From: Cunninghamia lanceolata
Lineage: Eukaryota; Streptophyta; Pinopsida; Cupressales; Cupressaceae
DNA: 64,000 bases
Assembly: GCA_027924645.1 (NCBI GenBank)
Contig: BSBN01000242.1
Span: 4,774,001-4,838,000 of the forward strand
Direction: 5' to 3'
Both the position numbers and the translations under genes were made by a program. Position 1 is the first letter of the stretch; each line of letters opens with the position of its first letter. Below, one piece after another: positions 47,615 through 59,539 of this stretch. The notes below the pieces were generated by a model, which was not told where the DNA came from, did not search any database, and saw only the letters and a list, made by a program, of their open reading frames with translations.

Positions 47615-48750
47615 AAGCCCTTTGATGGACCCTCCTTCCAACCTATGATGACATAGAAAATCACCAAATATGAATGCTCCAGACAGTGCACCTACTACAA
47701 GGGTCATAATGGATGCCATTCATGAGAAGATGAAGACTCACTTCTAGGCCCTGGAGAAACATATCAACCAACTAGAAGGATTTATTTGCTCCTATTACAA
47801 GTGTCAGTCCACCCACCAACTTGGATTCTTCCCACCATGGTGCAATATTTGTGGTGGAATGCACAACTAAGGTGGTGCCAGGTTCAATTCTTAGAAGGTT
47901 TGTTTGTTTTGGTTACTGTGGTTTTTTCAATCTTATGGTTTACTACCACTAAATCTTGCCATTGTAAGAGCATGGGTTTTTGGAGGAATATCATTTGTAG
48001 CTCATGGAGCATTGTAAATAGGTTGGCAGTGTTACAATCAAGTTTAGAATTGGCAACTTCCTGCTTTTCTTCTATTTTTGGTGAAATATCAATGAGCAAT
48101 GCAAATAGGCTGGTAATGGTACCAATAGGTTTACTATTGGAAACTTTTTTTTTTTAAAATAAGAAAAAGGATTGTGATATACATATATTACAAAAGATTT
48201 CTAATATCCTTTTTCCTTTTTTTTCTTGTGTTTCTCAATATATATATGTATGCATGTACATGTGGGTGCCTGGACATGCATGTAAGTGTAAGTGTATGTT
48301 TTTAACTAGTAAAAAAATTTAGCTGCTGGAAAAAAATATTAAATATACTGTAGCACCTAAGAGTGGAAGTAAAAGAGATTCAAAAAAGAATTCTCAAAAA
48401 ATTGCAAGATAGCATAAGCCAATACAAGATTTTGGAAAACAATAGCATTCAAATACACTTGTCCAAAAAATTGAAACCAGTAGCTTAAAACAAACGCATG
48501 TGCTGCAAAGAAGGTAACTTAAAACAAATAAATGACTAATTAAGATAGTAATCATCATAGAATAAACATATTCATTGGGGGTCTATCCATCAAACTTGTC
48601 ATGGCAGCTGTCTAAACTAGTGATCACAGCCTGAAGTTTGCAATCAAAATGTAAAACAATGCCACTTAACAGATACAAGGAAAACACAAATGTGAGAGGA
48701 TTAAATCATTAACAATAAATGGACAACAATTATCATGCCAATTTGTTTCT
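47615..48750. other. No gene recognised
   Basis: Begins with the tail of the frame interrupted by element E. One short stretch near 47790-47880 has Cys/His spacing faintly like a zinc knuckle (PPWCNICGGMHN) but with stops. The rest is AT-rich, with a T run near 48148 and alternating TA/TG sequence near 48240-48290. Confidence 0.4.
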
Positions 48751-49016
48751 AGTCCACTTGTTCCATCAATAATTACCTCCCCATTGTGCCCACCATAAGT
48801 GAAAATTGTCTAGTTTCATTCATATTCCACCTCTTATATTAGTCCACTTGTTCCATCAATAATTACCTCCCCATTGTGCCAACCATGAGTGAAAATTGTC
48901 CAAGTTTATTCATATTCCATCTCTTATTAGTCCACTTGTTCCATCAATAATTACCTCTCCATTGTGCCAACCATAAGTGAAAATTGTCCAGTTTCATTCA
49001 TATTCCACCTCTTATT
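48751..49016 (+). repeat. Three tandem copies of an 88-90 bp unit
   Basis: Copies at 48751-48840, 48841-48928 and 48929-49016, each starting AGTCCACTTGTTCCATC and ending near CCTCTTATT. They differ at only a few positions. No coding content. Confidence 0.9.
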
Positions 49017-50960
49017 GACAAAACCTAGAGTTAAATGGAAGATACTTAATCTATGGCCATGATATCAAAATGCACATAAAGTTTCTTTGGTACTTCTTGG
49101 TATGTGATATTTAAATAAATATATCTCCTACAAAGTATATATAAAAATATACATAACTTTCATAGATTGGGATAATTTTCTTGGACATAACATGCAGTAA
49201 TTCTAAAAATTCAATATGGTACAAATAAGGCACCAACTATTTTAAGTTGATATCTAGTTTAACCAAGTAATAGAAAAACTTAATTAGAGTTTTATGAAAC
49301 TGATCATATGGCGATGGGGTGCCAACATGTGGCACACATCCCTTTAGTCAATTATATTGGATCTTGTAAATAACTTGTGTAACTAATTATATTGGATAAT
49401 GAGTCAACCTATGTTGTGATTAGTGGTTTTCCCCTCCATTATGTTATTAGGAGGAGATCTATATATAAGAGGCGAATATCATTGTAAGGAGATGTGAAGA
49501 GTATTGTATTTAGTTTGGATCTCATGTTGACGATATAGTGTGGAGTGACTTCTTCCATAGGGAGCATCATATGGAGTTACCATACCTTAAGGGTTTATTC
49601 TATGCCTAAATTTATCAAATATTGGAACGTCTTGGCCCATAAATATCTGTTGTGTTGTGTGTTTATTTATATTCTCATTCTATGTATTTTTTTTTTATAT
49701 AAATATGGTTAAGGGAACCACTCTCATACAAAAAGCATGCCTTGTTACAAGGGTGAATAGGTGATACAATAGGATAACACATCACAAGATGAGATAACAC
49801 AAAAAGTATAGAAGTTTTGTTATTTTGTAATTTGGTGGAGAAGGTATCGGGTACATGCAACAAATTGGTCCAGCCTCCTTCGATGATCCTCTGTTAGTGG
49901 GAGATTGAGGAAACAAACCACAAATTCATAGGTTTCCATATTTTCCCAGATAACACCTTCTCAGAAAAGTAATCACTTGTCTCATGTCTGCATTCCTATG
50001 TAATTGTCTGAGTTTGAAAACGCCACCTCAACTTCTAAAGGATGATTGCTTGTTGAAGGAGACTGTATCTAGTGCAAGCGACTACAAGTGAGGAGCCACC
50101 ACTCACTTTGTTGTGATTCGTGTCAGGCCTTTGTGGCCATGGGCTAGCATAAATTGGGCCAAAAAACTCCCAAGAAAGAAATGATCATGGAGATGGAAAC
50201 CCACCGGAACTCTTAGGTCTATGACTTATACCAAGGCCCACATGGTGTCCTCATTCTGAACTATAAACATGCATCGAATCTAAACAAAAAACATCATTGG
50301 TGTCACATGGGCAATTGTAGCCATGAATTGGTGTGAAGGCCATGGGGAGACATGGGAGTTTGAGGCTAACTGTAACCATCAATGTAGAAATGGAAGAACC
50401 ATGGAGTTTTATAAACTCAGGTTGAGAAGGAAATAAATTCAACATTAAATACATAGTCCCATCCAAGTGTGTCTGCTGAACTGAATGATAATTGTATGCC
50501 TCTGATTGAAAGCTCTAAATTTGTCAGAAGTGCTTATTCAGTGAACTCGCTTGAAGATAGGAAAATACCACATGTGCGGGAGGGGCAATCTCTTATTCAA
50601 TTGCCTTGGTGTTGGCACGAAGGAGCAGAGATAGTAAATGTAGAGTTTACATGTGCCACTTACTGAAAAAACCAATAGGAGACATGAGTGCTATTTGGAA
50701 AGAAAGAATGTAAGTCTAGGATGGCACTAGTGAGGGCACCAGCTAAACTGGGCCAGAAAGGCCACGGTCCAACAGGTTGAGTTTTAGGGGTTGGTGAAGG
50801 CATTGCCTCCACGTGCCCTAGCTAACATATCTTGGATGGTGAGTTTCTAAGTTAGGAGGGGTAGTCCCTTATTTCTTGAAAGGGCCAAGGTCAAGGATAT
50901 TAGAGTAGCCAATCCCGACGGAATTGCTATTGCTTCTGATTTTGAAAGTGGAGTTTGAGC

Positions 50961-51710
50961 CTATGGCTTACTGGTTGTAGTAGCCTCGGAGCATGTCACT
51001 TTAGGATATGTTCCAACTTCAGGAGAGCAAGGAGTGGGATCTTCAGGACCCTTAAGGGAAGGAGAGTTGGCAGGAGGTCCTGTAATAGGAGGAGGTGGCG
51101 GAAGAGGAGGGTGCACATCTGAATTAGATGGGGGATGGGCCAGACCGTCTTGACTAGGTGGAGAAGTGCCTCGATCTGACTTAACCATATGGAGGTCCAT
51201 CTTGGTGTTATTCTAGGGACAGTTATTGTCAGCATGTCTACAATTGCCACAAGAGAGGTAGAAGGATTTGTATTCCTCGACCTTAAGGGATTAAACCCAT
51301 GTCTTTTGAGCAGAGCATAGAGTGATCTCTAAAGGAAATCTTTGGATGGATGCAACTTGGATGCACACATATAAGTATGAGTCCTGGTCCAACCTTTCTA
51401 GGTCCATGTTGATCAGAGTGCCTAAGGAGCGACCAATCTTCCTTAAGCAACTCTTAGGCCAAAATTCAAGAGGCAGATTGTAGAGTTAGAGCCATTTGAG
51501 GCCACCATATGGCTCATAGGCAATTGGGTTAAAAAGAGGAGATCATTGGTGAATGTAGAGTGGAATGTCACCCAAACTCTAGGATTTATCTTTAATGATT
51601 GAGTCTCTATCTACTTCAAACAGAAAGATAACGTTGAAAAACCCTTTCAGCAGGAATTTTAGAATGCAAGGGGAGCCCCAAGAAGTTTTGACCCAATCCT
51701 AAATTTGGCT
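50961..51710 (-). pseudogene. LINE ORF1-like DUF4283 and zinc-knuckle protein remnant
   Basis: The minus strand reads GGLKWL, then NLPLEFWPKSCLRKIGRSLG, TLINMDLERLDQDSYLYVC, VASIQRFPLEITL and the zinc knuckle CGNCRHADNNCP. These match the RNA-binding ORF1 (DUF4283 plus zf-CCHC_4) of plant non-LTR elements and related host-genome proteins. In-frame stops occur throughout the first half. A Pro-rich tail (HPPLPPPPP) ends at a stop at 50961. The reverse transcriptase expected downstream is not found before the poly(A). Confidence 0.75.
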
Positions 51711-51904
51711 TCTGCTTAATTTTGCTCCTATGAAGTAGCAAATCACAACACTCTTTCTAAGCATATCTATTTCTTCTTTGCATTATTGTGATAATGAGTG
51801 GGCGTAGGCGGCTACCTTCATCCTCCATCCTGAAATCTGACAAAGCCCCTAAAGACAATTCCTAACTAATTTATAAATTTTGGCCGTAACAATCTCAATT
51901 GTTG

Positions 51905-52085
51905 ATGCAGTAAAGGGCAACCCCTCGAGGTTTGACCCTAGGTTGTTGGCACTACAAGCAAGAAGCCCTACCATTTCACCATAGAATCTCCCGTTTTTAA
52001 GGTCCCTCAATTATTGATTTGTAGTAGAGAGCAATCCCGCGAGGTTGGCACTACAGGCAAGAAGCCCCACCATTTCACCAAAGGG
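51905..52085 (-). repeat. Two tandem tRNA-like heads at the 5' end of the LINE-like insertion
   Basis: On the minus strand TGGTGAAATGGTRGGGCTTC followed by TTGCYTGTAGTGCCAAC occurs twice, near 52075-52030 and 51985-51930. TGGTGAAATGG resembles a pol III A box, and in the second copy GGTCAAACCTC resembles a B box. This is a SINE-like promoter head. No folding into a functional tRNA is claimed. Confidence 0.5.
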
Positions 52086-52157
52086 TCTCCCCTCATCCTA
52101 TGTATTGTTGTTATTATCTAAAACATCTAAGTTATAATATGTACAAATCATAACAAG

Positions 52158-52169
52158 TGGCATTAGAGC
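52158..52169 (+). promoter_or_regulatory. Primer-binding-site-like sequence of element F
   Basis: TGGCATTAGAGC differs from TGGTATCAGAGC at two positions and lies two bases after the LTR end TAACA. Confidence 0.6.
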
Positions 52170-52993
52170 ATCAAATTGAGAAAAGAGAAAAGACTTCAAT
52201 TATTTTTTCCAAGAAAATATCTATTATGCAAAAGGTAGTTCTTCTCACATAAGCATCTGATTAAGTAAAACTTGGATTCATTAGAAAGAGAATTTCATGA
52301 GCTTCACAAAAGTGGTCATCATAAATATTTGGAGTAGCATCAAGAGAGATATGACCAAGTTAACCCTGCAAATCTAATTTCTGACAAATATTTTCAACAA
52401 TGAATTATGGCAAAAAAAGAAATTAACTTCAAAGGCTTTGTTCTCCTCATGCAGTAGTCCAAGTTTGGCAATTATGTTGTTAGAAAAGAGATTTTCAAGA
52501 TCTTTCCAAGAAATAGTCATAATAAGGATTTTGAGTAGCACTAAGGGGGTTGGTAACCCTCCAAAGTTGACCTTTGGAATCAAAATTTCAAGGTTTTTCA
52601 AGGCACAACCCTAGGAAAACATTCATATCATGCAATCCAAGTAAGCAAACTGAAAATTATTTTTGGTAACTGCAATGCTTAGATCTAACTTCATGATATT
52701 CAGATTTATGGTAGATAAGCTGATTAATTGGAAATAAGTTTTATTAAAATCCTAAATTTCATGAAGAAATCTGAATTTGGTATGAAGGATGATATTGATA
52801 CCATAGATTCATAGTTCTAGTTTAAACAAAACCATTCTCAAACTTTTCTTTGGCAAGTTAGCTTCTATCAATAAGTTGATGGTGAAGTAACCAAATGGTA
52901 TGTGGATCTATGGAAAGGAGGGGGGTGAGAATGACAAAGAAGAAAAGGAGAAAATAATAATCATAATGGTAGTGATGATAATGAATAAGAGGA

Positions 52994-53366
52994 TGAGGAT
53001 AAGGAAGAGGAATATGAAGAAGAGGTGGAGGATAAAAGTTCAAGTAGTTCAGCTCCAAAGAAAAAAGTTTCAATATTTAAATTTCAAGGATGCATTCAAA
53101 AGAAAGTGATCATTATATCTGTAAAAGATGACAACAAATATAACTTCATCCACATGAACTTGGCTAAACAATTACAAGTGCAAGAAAACTATATCAAGGG
53201 GACTCTTATAGATAGTAACTATGTCCAAGTTTGTGAAGATTTGAAGCTCAATGTGGAAAAATATGTCTTGCATTCATATTTTTATGCTTTGAATATGAAT
53301 AGGTTGGATATTGTTATTGGATATTGTTGGTTGGAGATTTTAGGGGTAGTCAATATTAATGTATAA
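52994..53366 (+). pseudogene. Gypsy-type aspartic protease remnant (element F)
   Basis: An acidic Asp/Glu stretch and a Ser run lead into a retropepsin-like (RVP_2) domain: KYNFIHMNLAKQLQVQ, GTLIDSNYVQVCEDLKLNV, MNRLDIVIGYCWLEILG. The catalytic D(S/T)G is not clear; the expected position before NFIH reads DDNKY, so it is probably dead. Followed by Lys/Glu-rich sequence with stops rather than reverse transcriptase. Confidence 0.6.
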
Positions 53367-53664
53367 GAGAAGTTCATGAAACTTTGATATAGGAGGAAAA
53401 AGATAACTTTATAGGATATTACACATAATGTGGACCAAAGAAGGTCAAAGTAGAACAAGTAGATGAATTTGAAGAACAGTATAAAGAAGAATAAAAAAGA
53501 ACGAGGAAAATGAAGAAAAAGGAACAAGAGAAAACGACTACTTCTACTCTAGAAGAAAAAGAAACAAGTGGCCAAAAAGGTTGAAAAATCAAAGATCATT
53601 CCAGAGTTAAATACAAAAATGGACTAAGGGTGTGGTGTATGAATGTGCACATGATCATGAGAGG

Positions 53665-53898
53665 GAAAAATCATGGAGGCAAGGTACTAGGCATCAAGGA
53701 AGCACTAAGTATGGACACACATAGAGTCAAAGAAACAATCACAATGGGTACACATGGAATCAGAAGAACAATCACCACAGGTACACATGGAATCAAAGGA
53801 ACAACTATGGACCTACATGGAATCAAAGGAGCAATCATTATGGATATACATCAAATCAATGGAGTAACCAACATCAAATTACTAGCATCAAAGAATAA
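53665..53898 (+). pseudogene. Asn/Gln-rich 11-residue repeat frame in element F
   Basis: Five copies of a 30-34 bp unit (anchors near 53715, 53749, 53782, 53812, 53845) encode a repeat close to YTWNQRNNHYG, ending ITSIKE and TAA. Similar residues (YYGGEWNQGG) recur after the stop. This could be the gag tail of the parent element. Repeat lengths are multiples of three for most intervals, suggesting it was once translated. Confidence 0.5.
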
Positions 53899-54172
53899 AT
53901 GATTATGCATTGAAGCAAAATATGAGTTACTATGGAGGTGAATGGAATCAGGGTGGCACAGAAAAATATGTAACAAGGATTGGAGATAGGTATGATCAAG
54001 CAAAACTATGCAATAAGATCATGTTTGGGTGGTTTGATGATAGATCATAGGATCACATGCATAATGATTTGCAGAAGACTCGCTATTTCATTACTTCTCA
54101 TGTTTTGGGGACAACACATGATGTCAAGGAAGGATGGCATGTTATGTACTTAGGCATATGATATTGTGACGG

Positions 54173-54585
54173 TGATGGGAATGCCAACATGTGACACACA
54201 TTCCTTTAGTTAGTTATATTGGATCATATGAATAATTTGTGTAATTAATTATATTTGGTAATGTATCGGCCTAAATGTTGGGATTAGTGGTTTACCCCTC
54301 CATTATGTTATTAGGTCTTATACAAAAGGTGAATATCATTGTAAGGGATATGTAAAGAGTGTTGTATGTGTTTGAGATCTCATGTTGGAGATATAGCGTG
54401 GAGTGACTTCTTTCATAAGGGGTATTATACAGTGTCAAGTAGCCTAAGGATTTATTCCATTTCTAAATATATTGGTTATTTGGGATACTGACCCAAAAAC
54501 ATCTATCATGCCATGTGATCTGTATTCTTATTCATGTTAGTGTTATTATCTCACTTATTTCTATTGTTATAAGTGTGGATCATGT
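54173..54585 (+). repeat. 3' LTR of element F (right end approximate)
   Basis: Aligns to 49312-49688 and then, past the LINE-like insertion, weakly to 52107-52155. Extensive divergence makes this an old pair. Confidence 0.65.
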
Positions 54586-56779
54586 CGGGTCCCAAAATAG
54601 CTTATCCTAATCCCTAGAACATTCTTCAATCTTCAAGGCCTAAGATGTCATCAAGGAGAGAGAGAGAGAGAGAGAAGTGGTTCATCAACAGGAAGAGGAT
54701 GATTAAGGGTCAACTAGTTGGGAATGGGTAATCTCCCCTTGATTTCTGGCTCAACTAAGCCAAGGAGGGTGTTCCTAGAGGTATTAGTTAACAAGGATTA
54801 ATAACAATGGAAGAAGTTTTCAAAGTCATATCATTGCAGCAATACCCAATTGCTATCCTAATCCCTAAATACAGTCACTAGATTAAGAGAAGATTAGTAC
54901 ACTAAAATCTCTATTTAAGCTGATGAAAAGCACTTCCTACAATAATGGAAGATGCTGGTATGAATATTTGGTTTGCTAAAATTGGCACTTTGAAGATTCA
55001 CTTATAATATTTCCTATTTTCAACACAAAACCACAACTATGCATACAGTAGTAACTATTTATCTCACACTTAATAAATTTGTTTTAGTTTTTAAAAGAGG
55101 TGTGGGTGATCAGACATTTTACACCAGTGCCTAGGAGGATGGGCTATAGAGTCCATAGTTCAGTAGAGGATAAGATAAAATAGAAATGAAACATGCACTT
55201 TTTGGATACCAGATGCAGAAAAAGAATAATCAATAAAGAATATACTTAGTAATATTTTATCAAAATGCAACCATTCATCTACAACCATAGAAGAGATCAT
55301 CACATAGCATGTAATGTTTTAAGAATATGTTATATTCATCTGATCAATGGTTACAGTCATACCACGAAGTTTGGTAAGAGGAAACCCTAGTTAAAACTTA
55401 GGATTTCCTTGAAAAATTACATGAGAAGAAGGAGAAGTTCATAGACCGATTCTTGAAATCAATATGAAACCTTTCATAACCTTTATCTGCCCTGCTGGAG
55501 AGTCGAAACCTTTTTTTCTTTGAAAGCCTAGAGAGCTCTACACTTTTTCACTTGAAGAAATGCCAAAAGAAAAACCCTTAGAATGAATTTTGATTTTACT
55601 TTTATAGCCTTCACAATTTAGACCTGAGGGTGAAATAAGTGGGAAAACCTCCAACAACCCCACCAACTACAATAAAAACATCAATTTCGAATACCCATTT
55701 CACATTACTGGTGATCCTGGAAGTTGTTGGCATATTTTCCCACATTTTTTGGATGTTTTTGGACGATAGAGAGAGCAAGGAAAGAAAGTCATGCCCAAAA
55801 AATTAGGCTTCGGGGGTTGGGCCTCCACCATACACCATGCATTTTGAAGAGGAAGAAAAGAACCGACTGATCCCAAAATACTTAGAACAAACTTTGAAAA
55901 TCTCCAGGGGTTGGGCCTTGAACCTTCTTCCTTCCACCTTCCAAAAGACAGAAGGAAGAAAAGAAACTTCCCGCTCATCGCCTTCCAAAACACTTAGAAG
56001 AACATGAGCTCACCAAACTTCAGCCGTTAGGCCTTCCACCTACCTTCTTCCAAAAGTAAAGAGGAAGAGAAAACCCGTGATCGTCGAGTCCCACAATACT
56101 TCGAAACATTGGAACTCGTCAAGCTTCGACAATCAGACCTTCCATCTACCACTTACAAATTGAAGGAGGAAAAAGAACCTCCCGACCTCCAGCGCCTGAA
56201 ACACTTAGACACTTTTGAAACTTTGGTGGCCTTCAACGAATGTGCCTTCTCCTAAATGCATGCCCTGAAGAAGATGAAATTCTGCAAGCCTGACCTCTGA
56301 TGCTTGAAATACTTAGGCAATTTTGCAAAGAACCAATGCGTATTTTAGAGCCAATAGAGATGGCATGATGGAAGGCAGGAACCTAAAACCCCAAAACTCC
56401 AAAAAGGTAGAAAATACAAGGAAAAGGCTTAGAATTTTTTGACTTATCTATTTTTTGGGGTTTCTTCCTTGCATTAGAAAAGGAACAAGGTAGGAGTCAT
56501 GATGAATTTGGAAATATTAACGTGTTTGGGAAACTTGTCAAGATTTTGTAAATACTTGGCTTGAAAACATGGGTCCCAATATTGGCTCTAGTTGGGGATG
56601 TGTGCTAAGAAGTGGCACAATGAGAATCCAGATCTTCAAGCAGACCAAAAAACACCAAAATATGACACACAAGAATTGAAAGAAAACACCATCATGATCA
56701 ACAATGGTCAGGACTGCTCGAGGTCAAAAATAATAGATATAACAAGACTTCATCACAAAATTTTGAAGGACCATAATAC
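54586..56779. other. Non-coding, with AG microsatellite and tandem repeats
   Basis: An AG dinucleotide run at 54656-54675. 55800-56330 is a degenerate tandem repeat, entered separately. It lies just beyond the 3' end of the minus-strand gypsy pol at 56780, so it may be that element's 3' untranslated region and LTR, but I cannot place LTR ends. Confidence 0.4.
55800..56330. repeat. Degenerate tandem repeat, unit about 95-115 bp, about five copies
   Basis: Anchors of the form GTTGGGCCTCCACC occur near 55816, 55910, 56025, 56132 and 56238, each followed by a purine-rich GAGGAAGAAAAGAACC-like stretch and a CAAAATACTTAGA-like stretch. Confidence 0.65.
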
Positions 56780-58160
56780 TTACGAGAAGTAGAGTTTTAG
56801 ATGTTGTCCATGAACAGGCAGCTCCATGAGATCTCCTTCCAGAGTCATCAAATGGTAGACGTTGAGCTTAAATTTCTTAGTCACTTCATATGGCCCAAGC
56901 CACAATGGATCAAATTTGCCATGTTTCCTTTTATCCTCAGATTTTGCATTCCAAAGGAGGACCATGTCACCAATCTAAACATCTCTTGACATAGTATTCT
57001 TATCAAACAAATAATTCATTTTCTGCTTATGATTCAATTTTTTTTATCATGTGCAGCTTTTCTTTGTTCCTCTAACTCAATTAACTGCATTATCCTCTGG
57101 GACATTGCATCATATTGATATTCTTATGTGTCTTGTAGCAACTAATGGACTAGCAGTTCCATGTTGATGGGCATCTTCACCACTATTCCATACACTAGTT
57201 CAAATGGGTTTCTACTTATGGATCCTTTGAAAGTTATCTTGTCAGTCCATAGAGCATATTTCAAACTACCATTCCATCTTCTCTTATTCTGATCCAATGT
57301 TCTTCTTATGATCTTCATCAGACTTCTATTGCTTGGTTCAGCTTGTCCATTACTTTGGGGGTGATAAGGGGATGAATGCACAAGGATTATACCAAACTTA
57401 GAACACATGTTCAACATTTCTTGCCACCTGAAACACATTGCATTGTCTACCAAAATCCTAGATGGCACTCCAAACCTGGTTATTATATTGCTGATCATGA
57501 AATCAATGACCACCTTGGAAGTTACATTGTGAGTGGGGACTGCCTCTACCCACTTGGTAAAGTAGTCAGTGGCCACAAGGATCCATCCAAACCCATTGCT
57601 GGATTTTTCTTGTATCTCTCCAATGAAGTCAATTCCTCACTATTGGAAAGGTGCATCAACTACGAGGGGTAGAAGGGGTAGTGCTCCAGCAAACTTCAAC
57701 TTACTAGAAAACCGTTGGCAAGCATCACACTTTCTTATCTTCTGTGCACTTTCTTATCTTCTGTGCTACATCCTTGAATAAAGTTGGCCACCATTACCCA
57801 ACTCTAATGATCTTATAAGCAATGGTCTTAGCTTTGAAATGTCCTCCACAAATGTCATGGTGATACTCATTGATTACTCTTCAGCTTGTTCTTGATCCAA
57901 ACACTTGAGCAATATACCCTCGTGATTTCTCCACATGAGCTCATTTTGGAACAACACATACCTTTGAGATCTCAGCTTGAGAGTCATTTTTTGATTCTCA
58001 TCCATACATGGTGGAAAATTCATATTTTCAAGATAGAATATGACATCCTTATACCATGCATTGTCAATCAATCTGCAATGAAGAGGAGTATCTTCTACAT
58101 CCGTTGCATTTACCTTTGCTACCTCAAGATTTGAATTAGCCATCAACTTAACCAAGCCTT
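56780..58160 (-). pseudogene. pol: Ty3/gypsy integrase remnant with end of RNase H
   Basis: The minus strand reads from the RNase H/integrase linker (NFPPCMDENQKMTLK, YVLFQNELMWRNHEG) through an HHCC finger (KCDACQRFSSKLKF) and the DDE core (LVATDYFTKWVEAVPT, RFGVPSRILVDNAMCF, YHPQSNGQAEPSNRSL) to the C-terminal domain (GDMVLLWNAKSEDKRKHGKF, DPLWLGPYEV), ending LKLYFS and stop at 56780. Stops and frameshifts lie at 57874, near 57650 and at 57142, and a 19-21 bp tandem duplication sits near 57735. Gag, protease and RT are absent. Motif style suggests the Tat/Athila side of gypsy. Confidence 0.88.
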
Positions 58161-58339
58161 GGCCTCTAACTTAAGCTGCACCTCACAAGTTGGATGTGGT
58201 GTTTTTAGTTTTGTTTAATTTTGTTATGGGTACTTAAGAAGGGGTGTTGCCTTGAGGAGTCAAGCCCTGACTTGAACCTGTGCCAACTACAGCTCCAAAA
58301 GTTAAGTAAAAATGCCCTAGGCATTTTATTTAACTTCAG

Positions 58340-59535
58340 CACTTCATTATGTTTTCTGTTATTTGAATCAAACTGTGACACTTTTACTACTCGATCTCAT
58401 ACTTTTTAGACATTTATTTTTCCATTTTTAATATACAACTTTAATGTTTAAAAAGATTCATTCATGCCTGTATCCTAAATTGGTTAGTAGGTCTAGTCGG
58501 TTGGGCTACATCACACCCAGTAAGTTATATGTTACTTTTTTTAATTTTCCCAGTTGCAACGCTTTATCATGATTTCTCTGGCATTTTAACAAGGGGCTCT
58601 GTTATGATACCTTCAAACTAAAAATAGCTGCATTCTAAACTTGTTAGTAGGTAATTTTTTGATTTGATTATTTTCTTTTGCTTAGCTACCATGACTAAGG
58701 GGTTTCTTTTATGTCAAATTCACTGGGATGTGCATCCGACCTCATCTGTTGGGGTATGAGGCACTCATGAAGTCGGATGGGGTATTTTATCTAATTTTTA
58801 TTTAAACACTTTGTCCCATCTCTTGGGATTTGAACAAGGTGTTCTATTTTAAAATCCCCAATCCTATTATTGGTTGAGCTCATCCCAATTAACCTTTTTT
58901 TCTTTACAGTTTGCAGGCTTGATTTCACATAAGAATTCAACTATCTAATGAAAAATGAAATTCAGCAGTGTTGATATTTAGTTAAAATGGGTTCATCTCA
59001 AACCATAAAGAGTCAAATCTTAAGTTTATCTTGTGGTAAGTATTTGCTAACTTTTGATTTGGTAAGTTTCCCTTACAGGGTAACATTCAATTTAGATGCG
59101 ATACCTCTCTTAGGTTAAAATCATTTGGATGCATGCCATAATGTGCAAATTGGATGTGGTAGTTTATACTTTATCCAATTTCAACATTTTATCATGTCTC
59201 CTGGATTTGAACCAGGGGCTCTATGCCAAAAGCCTTGCGCTTTTACGATTGAGCTCATCCCACTCGACAAGCTTGCAGGGATACATCACAAAAAACTTTT
59301 GCCATGTCCATTATTTAATAAGTGTTCATTGCATATCATAAATAGCTGCATCAAATTTGTCTTGCAGTGAATATTTTTTTCTGATTTGATAAAATTTGCT
59401 ATTACCACAACTGGCAAAATGAATGTGGTATTTTAGTCATTTTGAACACTCTATTGTGTCTCCTGGGGATTTGAACCTAGACCTCGATTCTAGAAGCTCA
59501 GATGCTTTTACCACTTGAGCTCATTCCAATGGGCA
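58340..59535 (-). repeat. Cluster of degenerate tRNA-derived SINE-like units
   Basis: On the minus strand at least five units carry a B-box-like GGTTCAAATCC (best at 59467-59477 and 59203-59213; decayed near 58365, 58595, 58835). Upstream of it, in the two best units, is an A-box-like GAGCTCAAGTGGTAAAAGC or GAGCTCAATCGTAAAAGC. Between units recurs AATAGCTGCAT...TTTGTCTTGCAG sequence shared with the adjacent tandem array. Too diverged to be working tRNA genes. Confidence 0.6.
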
Positions 59536-59539
59536 GTCT

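Larger units (their letters stand above)
49689..52091 (-). mobile_element. LINE-like insertion with poly(A) tail and tRNA-like 5' heads
   Basis: Lies inside the 5' LTR of element F, flanked by CTCATTCTATGTATT (49674-49688) and CTCATCCTATGTATT (52092-52106), a 15-bp target duplication with one mismatch. On the minus strand it ends in about ten A residues against the left duplication, the hallmark of target-primed insertion. It contains a DUF4283/zinc-knuckle frame typical of plant LINE ORF1 but no reverse transcriptase. Its 5' end has two tandem tRNA-like heads. Confidence 0.75.
49312..54585 (+). mobile_element. Gypsy-like non-autonomous element F, 5' LTR split by a LINE-like insertion
   Basis: A left LTR (49312-49688 plus 52107-52155, about 426 bp without the insertion) and a right LTR (about 54173-54585) align along their length (GCCAACATGTG, TTTACCCCTCCATTATGTTATTAGG type stretches, TGGAGTGACTTC). 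The left copy seems to begin CG where the right begins TG. A primer-site-like TGGCATTAGAGC follows at 52158. The internal region is only 2 kb and holds a protease-like domain and an Asn/Gln-rich repeat frame; no reverse transcriptase or integrase is visible. The right end and any target duplication are not clear. Confidence 0.7.

Noticed and set aside
49689..49700. A simple T-run microsatellite
   Set aside because: Its position directly against one copy of a 15-bp target duplication shows that it is the poly(A) tail of a minus-strand insertion.
59203..59256. Candidate tRNA gene on the minus strand
   Set aside because: A- and B-box-like motifs are present, but I could not see a cloverleaf with a paired acceptor stem, and the motif recurs in decayed copies, so a SINE-like origin fits better.
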